This document shows, one piece after another, positions 62,002 through 64,000 of a stretch of DNA of 64,000 nucleotides. The stretch lies in NCBI RefSeq assembly GCF_016651435.1, contig NZ_JAEPRJ010000001.1:372001-436000 (forward strand). Reading direction: 5' to 3'. Source of the DNA: Catonella massiliensis. Its GTDB lineage: Bacteria; Bacillota; Clostridia; Lachnospirales; Lachnospiraceae. The position numbers and the translations under genes are program-made. The number at the start of each line of letters is the position of its first letter. Within the stretch, counting starts at the first letter, position 1. Under the pieces are notes generated by a model, which was given only the letters and a program-made list of their open reading frames with translations, searched no databases and was not told where the DNA came from.

Positions 62002-62078
62002 TAGAATAATAAATTCTAAGCGAGCGCGTTAGGCGAAGCGAAGCGGATGCCGGAGCGAGTCTGAAATTTATTATTCTA
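62002..62078. repeat. 77-bp palindromic dispersed repeat, copy 2
   Basis: The ends TAGAATAATAAATT 62002-62015 and AATTTATTATTCTA 62065-62078 are the same as in copy 1; the core differs by a single T/C change (GAGCGCG for GAGCGTG). Confidence 0.85.
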
Positions 62079-62447
62079 GGCGTGACTAGGTTGGCAAACA
62101 TGAAAATCATTGTACAAAGTGAAAGTATCATAGGTAATGAAGATGTGTAACAAGTTTGAAATTTACTACTCTAAGTGTGACTAGGATGGCAAATTAAAAA
62201 TCATCATTCAAAGTGCGGCTAGGATGGCATCTAAAAACAATAAGCAAGCGTATCCAAGAAATCAAAAAATCCCATAAAACAAATAATCTAAGCCATACCG
62301 TGTCTATGACAGTATCAAGCATAGAAAGAAAACCTGTATTATGGGATATAAAAGCAAATACAAAAGCAGTAACAGCACTCTTTAAAAACTGAAAATAAAG
62401 AAAACCAATAGCTTACCACAACATAAGCCAACCAAGTCTTCCCGGTC

Positions 62448-63263
62448 TTATTCCTGTAAGGCTATAATTACATCCTCAGAAAGCCCGGTATACCTCATTA
62501 TAAGTTCGGTAGGAAGGCCTTCTTCAATCATTGTCTTTGCAATCATTTTAGCACCTTCCTCTCTGCCACGTTTCTCACCACGTTTCTCACCACGTTTCTC
62601 CCCTATCTCTTCACTTTCTTGCATCCATTTCTGTAAAGTTGCATCCATCTTTACGGTACCTCCTTCATCCTTTTTAAACCTAGCCTTGATTTCACTGGTA
62701 ACCGGGAAATCGGCTTCATCATAAACATCATTATTAGTAAACACTTTCATTAGCTTTGCAAGCTTTGAGCCGTCATCCACAGCTGCATTTACGTATATTT
62801 CAGTAAGACCGTCATCTATTATCTGATCAGTTTCCACAACAACCTTCTTTACATGGTAGAGCGGAAGATTACCCTTAAATAAATCAAAGGCTGATATAAA
62901 TATAATACAGATATCAGGTACAAATTCAAACTGTTTTCCGGTCTCTGTTACATTGGCAGTCAACACCGAAGCATTGTAACGCACTCTCTTTAGATGGTTG
63001 TCATCATTCGCTTTTTGGACTTCGATATTGATATAACGTCCATCTCCGGTGATACATTTGGCATCCAATACTACAGAGCGCCCCTGCAGATTCTTAATGT
63101 CAAACTGCTGCATGTTATCAGTAACAACAAGTTTGTAATCATCCAAGATAACTCTCAGGATTTCTTCGCAGAACTCCTTATGTTCAGCCATCTTACGAAA
63201 CATAAGGTCATCAATTGGGTTTAAGCCCCTTAAATACTCATCACGTTCTTTCTTTGTTGGCAT
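62448..63263 (-). CDS. Rpn-family PD-(D/E)XK nuclease / putative transposase, copy 2
   Basis: A 271-residue paralogue of the protein at 25881-26720. It keeps LNPIDDLMFRKMAEHKEFCEE, RSVVLDAKC...INIEVQKA with the E-x-Q nuclease pair, NHLKRVRYNASVLTANV, and the C-terminal GLPTELIMRYTGLSEDVI. The linker is a pure GEKR repeat encoded by a 12-bp tandem repeat (62566-62601). The start is ATG with AAAGGACTAT upstream, as in copy 1, and the same palindrome lies before it. The ORF is intact. Confidence 0.8.
   Translation of the reverse strand: MPTKKERDEYLRGLNPIDDLMFRKMAEHKEFCEEILRVILDDYKLVVTDNMQQFDIKNLQGRSVVLDAKCITGDGRYINIEVQKANDDNHLKRVRYNASVLTANVTETGKQFEFVPDICIIFISAFDLFKGNLPLYHVKKVVVETDQIIDDGLTEIYVNAAVDDGSKLAKLMKVFTNNDVYDEADFPVTSEIKARFKKDEGGTVKMDATLQKWMQESEEIGEKRGEKRGEKRGREEGAKMIAKTMIEEGLPTELIMRYTGLSEDVIIALQE
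62566..62601 (-). repeat. 12-bp tandem repeat inside Rpn copy 2
   Basis: Three units of CCACGTTTCTCA (62566, 62578, 62590; the last ends in C) encode GEKR on the minus strand. Copy 1 has a different, less regular linker (RGEERGEKRGRKEG), so linker length changes by repeat slippage without frameshift. Confidence 0.8.
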
Positions 63264-63286
63264 ATAGTCCTTTCTTTCATTGGGTT

Positions 63287-63316
63287 TGCTATAATGCCCT
63301 TAAAGACATTATAGCA
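63287..63316 (-). promoter_or_regulatory. Palindrome over the promoter region of Rpn copy 2
   Basis: TGCTATAATG 63287-63296 and CATTATAGCA 63307-63316: identical arms and spacing to the palindrome at 26743-26772. Confidence 0.5.
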
Positions 63317-63830
63317 GATGAAGTTAAAATATTAAATAGATTTTCCTGCTAAGTAAGACTTAGATACCCAGGATACGCTAAAGTCAAAGGTAGTTACAAT
63401 AATCAGAACTGCTTAATGTTAGATATCGGAGAACAGAACACTATTCGCAGCGGTTATTTAGGGAGAACAGAACACTCTTTGCAGTGATTATTAAAGAGAA
63501 CTTAGTACTCATTGTAGTGATTATTAGGAAGAACTGAACACTTTTTGCAATGATTATCAGTGTGAAAAGATAGCAATCAGTAAAGACAGACATCGAACTC
63601 CATATCACATATAATCACATATTGAATACATATATCACGCAAATCATAATAGCTAAGAAATACAGCTTGGTAACTAAGAAATGCTGCTTAGCGACTCGAG
63701 AAATACTACTTAGTGACTATTGTAACTCACCCCGACAATAAGTATTATATATGAAATCCAAACAAAAAACAACGGCAAAGTGCACAAAGATTTAAAGAAA
63801 AAGTGTACAAAATAACCAAAAAATCAAGCG
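63317..63830. repeat. Non-coding flank of Rpn copy 2, with a 33-34 bp tandem array
   Basis: Homologous to 26773-27182. Within it, four units beginning near 63428, 63462, 63495 and 63528 (GAGAACAGAACACT...GCAGTGATTATTA) repeat at 33-34 bp, where copy 1 has a single unit (AAGAACTGAACGCTTTTTGC). The flank ends in AAAGTGCACAAAG...AAGTGTACAAAATAACC as in copy 1. No gene is seen. Confidence 0.65.
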
Positions 63831-63969
63831 AAAAACACTTGTAAAGCAAAAAGAAGGGAGCTCCTAGTCAGCAGGCATCGAAAATGAAGTGTAAAACTTA
63901 CTGTTTCGGGAATAATTTCGAATCTAAATGCAGTATTATGCGATACTCATTATTAGGAATTAATCAGCA

Positions 63970-64000
63970 TAGAATAATAAATTCTAAGCGAGCGCGTTAG
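63970..64000. repeat. 77-bp palindromic dispersed repeat, copy 3 (cut by window end)
   Basis: TAGAATAATAAATTCTAAGC and onward matches copies 1 and 2 base for base until the window ends. The 63831-63969 stretch before it holds no gene. Confidence 0.75.

Larger units (their letters stand above)
61400..62190. repeat. Tandem pair of ~400-bp non-coding repeats
   Basis: Two diverged copies, about 61400-61810 and 61807-62190, share GATTAGGCAAAGGCGAAGG, the 77-bp palindromic element, TGAAAATCATTGTACAAAG, GTAATGAAGATGTGTAAC and TTTACTACTCTAAGTGTGA in the same order. No credible ORF is present; the short minus-strand frames have no start signals. The region up to 62447 has partial further copies of the small words but no gene. 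Confidence 0.75.

Overview
The window looks like chromosomal DNA of an anaerobic, low-to-moderate-GC Clostridia member, most likely Lachnospiraceae; the genus is not resolved. Evidence: a complete [FeFe]-hydrogenase maturation set (hydE, hydG, hydF plus a TM1266-type regulator), a very large 2-hydroxyacyl-CoA dehydratase activase-type protein, an ECF-type vitamin importer, a GerW/YtfJ sporulation protein, AGGAGG ribosome binding sites and TTGACA-17-TATAAT promoters, and large secreted Ig-like (Big2) proteins.

Layout. 0-5.5 kb: a helveticin J-like secreted protein, then a YfhO / GT2 / GtrA cassette for lipid-linked sugar transfer to surface polymers. 5.5-21 kb: the housekeeping run asp23-nusB-xseA-xseB-ispA-dxs-tlyA-nadK-argR ... 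recN, with rclA-like, yebC and a 1312-residue Big2 protein lying between argR and recN. 21-25 kb: TM1266-hydE-hydG-hydF behind a promoter embedded in an inverted repeat. 25-31.5 kb: minus-strand AbrB-like regulator, an Rpn-family nuclease with a long non-coding flank, and the 1407-residue activase. 31.8-36 kb: a protease-dead rhomboid with a zinc-binding tail, two unknown proteins, a DUF2953 protein and gerW. 35.96-37.54 kb: an intact IS4-superfamily insertion sequence directly after the gerW stop codon. 37.6-40.5 kb: pncB, an acyltransferase and an ECF S component. 40.6-42.6 kb: a solitary HTH-DNA adenine methyltransferase. 43-50.8 kb: alcohol dehydrogenase, NfeD-SPFH-YczE set, ABC-F ATPase, TraX, GNAT and DUF4250 proteins. 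51.3-58 kb: degV, two tRNAs, gap-pgk-tpiA and thrC. 58.4-61.3 kb: an abundant-looking surface protein. 61.3-64 kb: repeats and a second Rpn gene.

The most unusual content is two clusters (50.8-51.25 kb and 55.66-56.46 kb) that I read as Fst-like type I toxin-antitoxin modules. There are three intact 30-37-residue membrane peptides sharing a KWLDR motif on the minus strand. Each faces a convergent short plus-strand RNA with its own promoter and hairpin terminator, and each RNA carries a 10-12 nt direct repeat complementary to the start region of its toxin. The clusters also hold one toxin leader without an ORF and one antitoxin-like RNA without a toxin. These short genes would be missed by a usual length cutoff.

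Other points of interest: an 18-bp tandem repeat that triplicates the ribosome binding site and start codon of traX; a leader upstream of the alcohol dehydrogenase with two mutually exclusive pairings, one of them covering the ribosome binding site; a 77-bp palindromic dispersed repeat; two separate 33-bp tandem arrays; and paralogous Rpn genes that share several hundred bases of upstream non-coding sequence.

All assignments come from reading the sequence and recalled family motifs; no database search was run.
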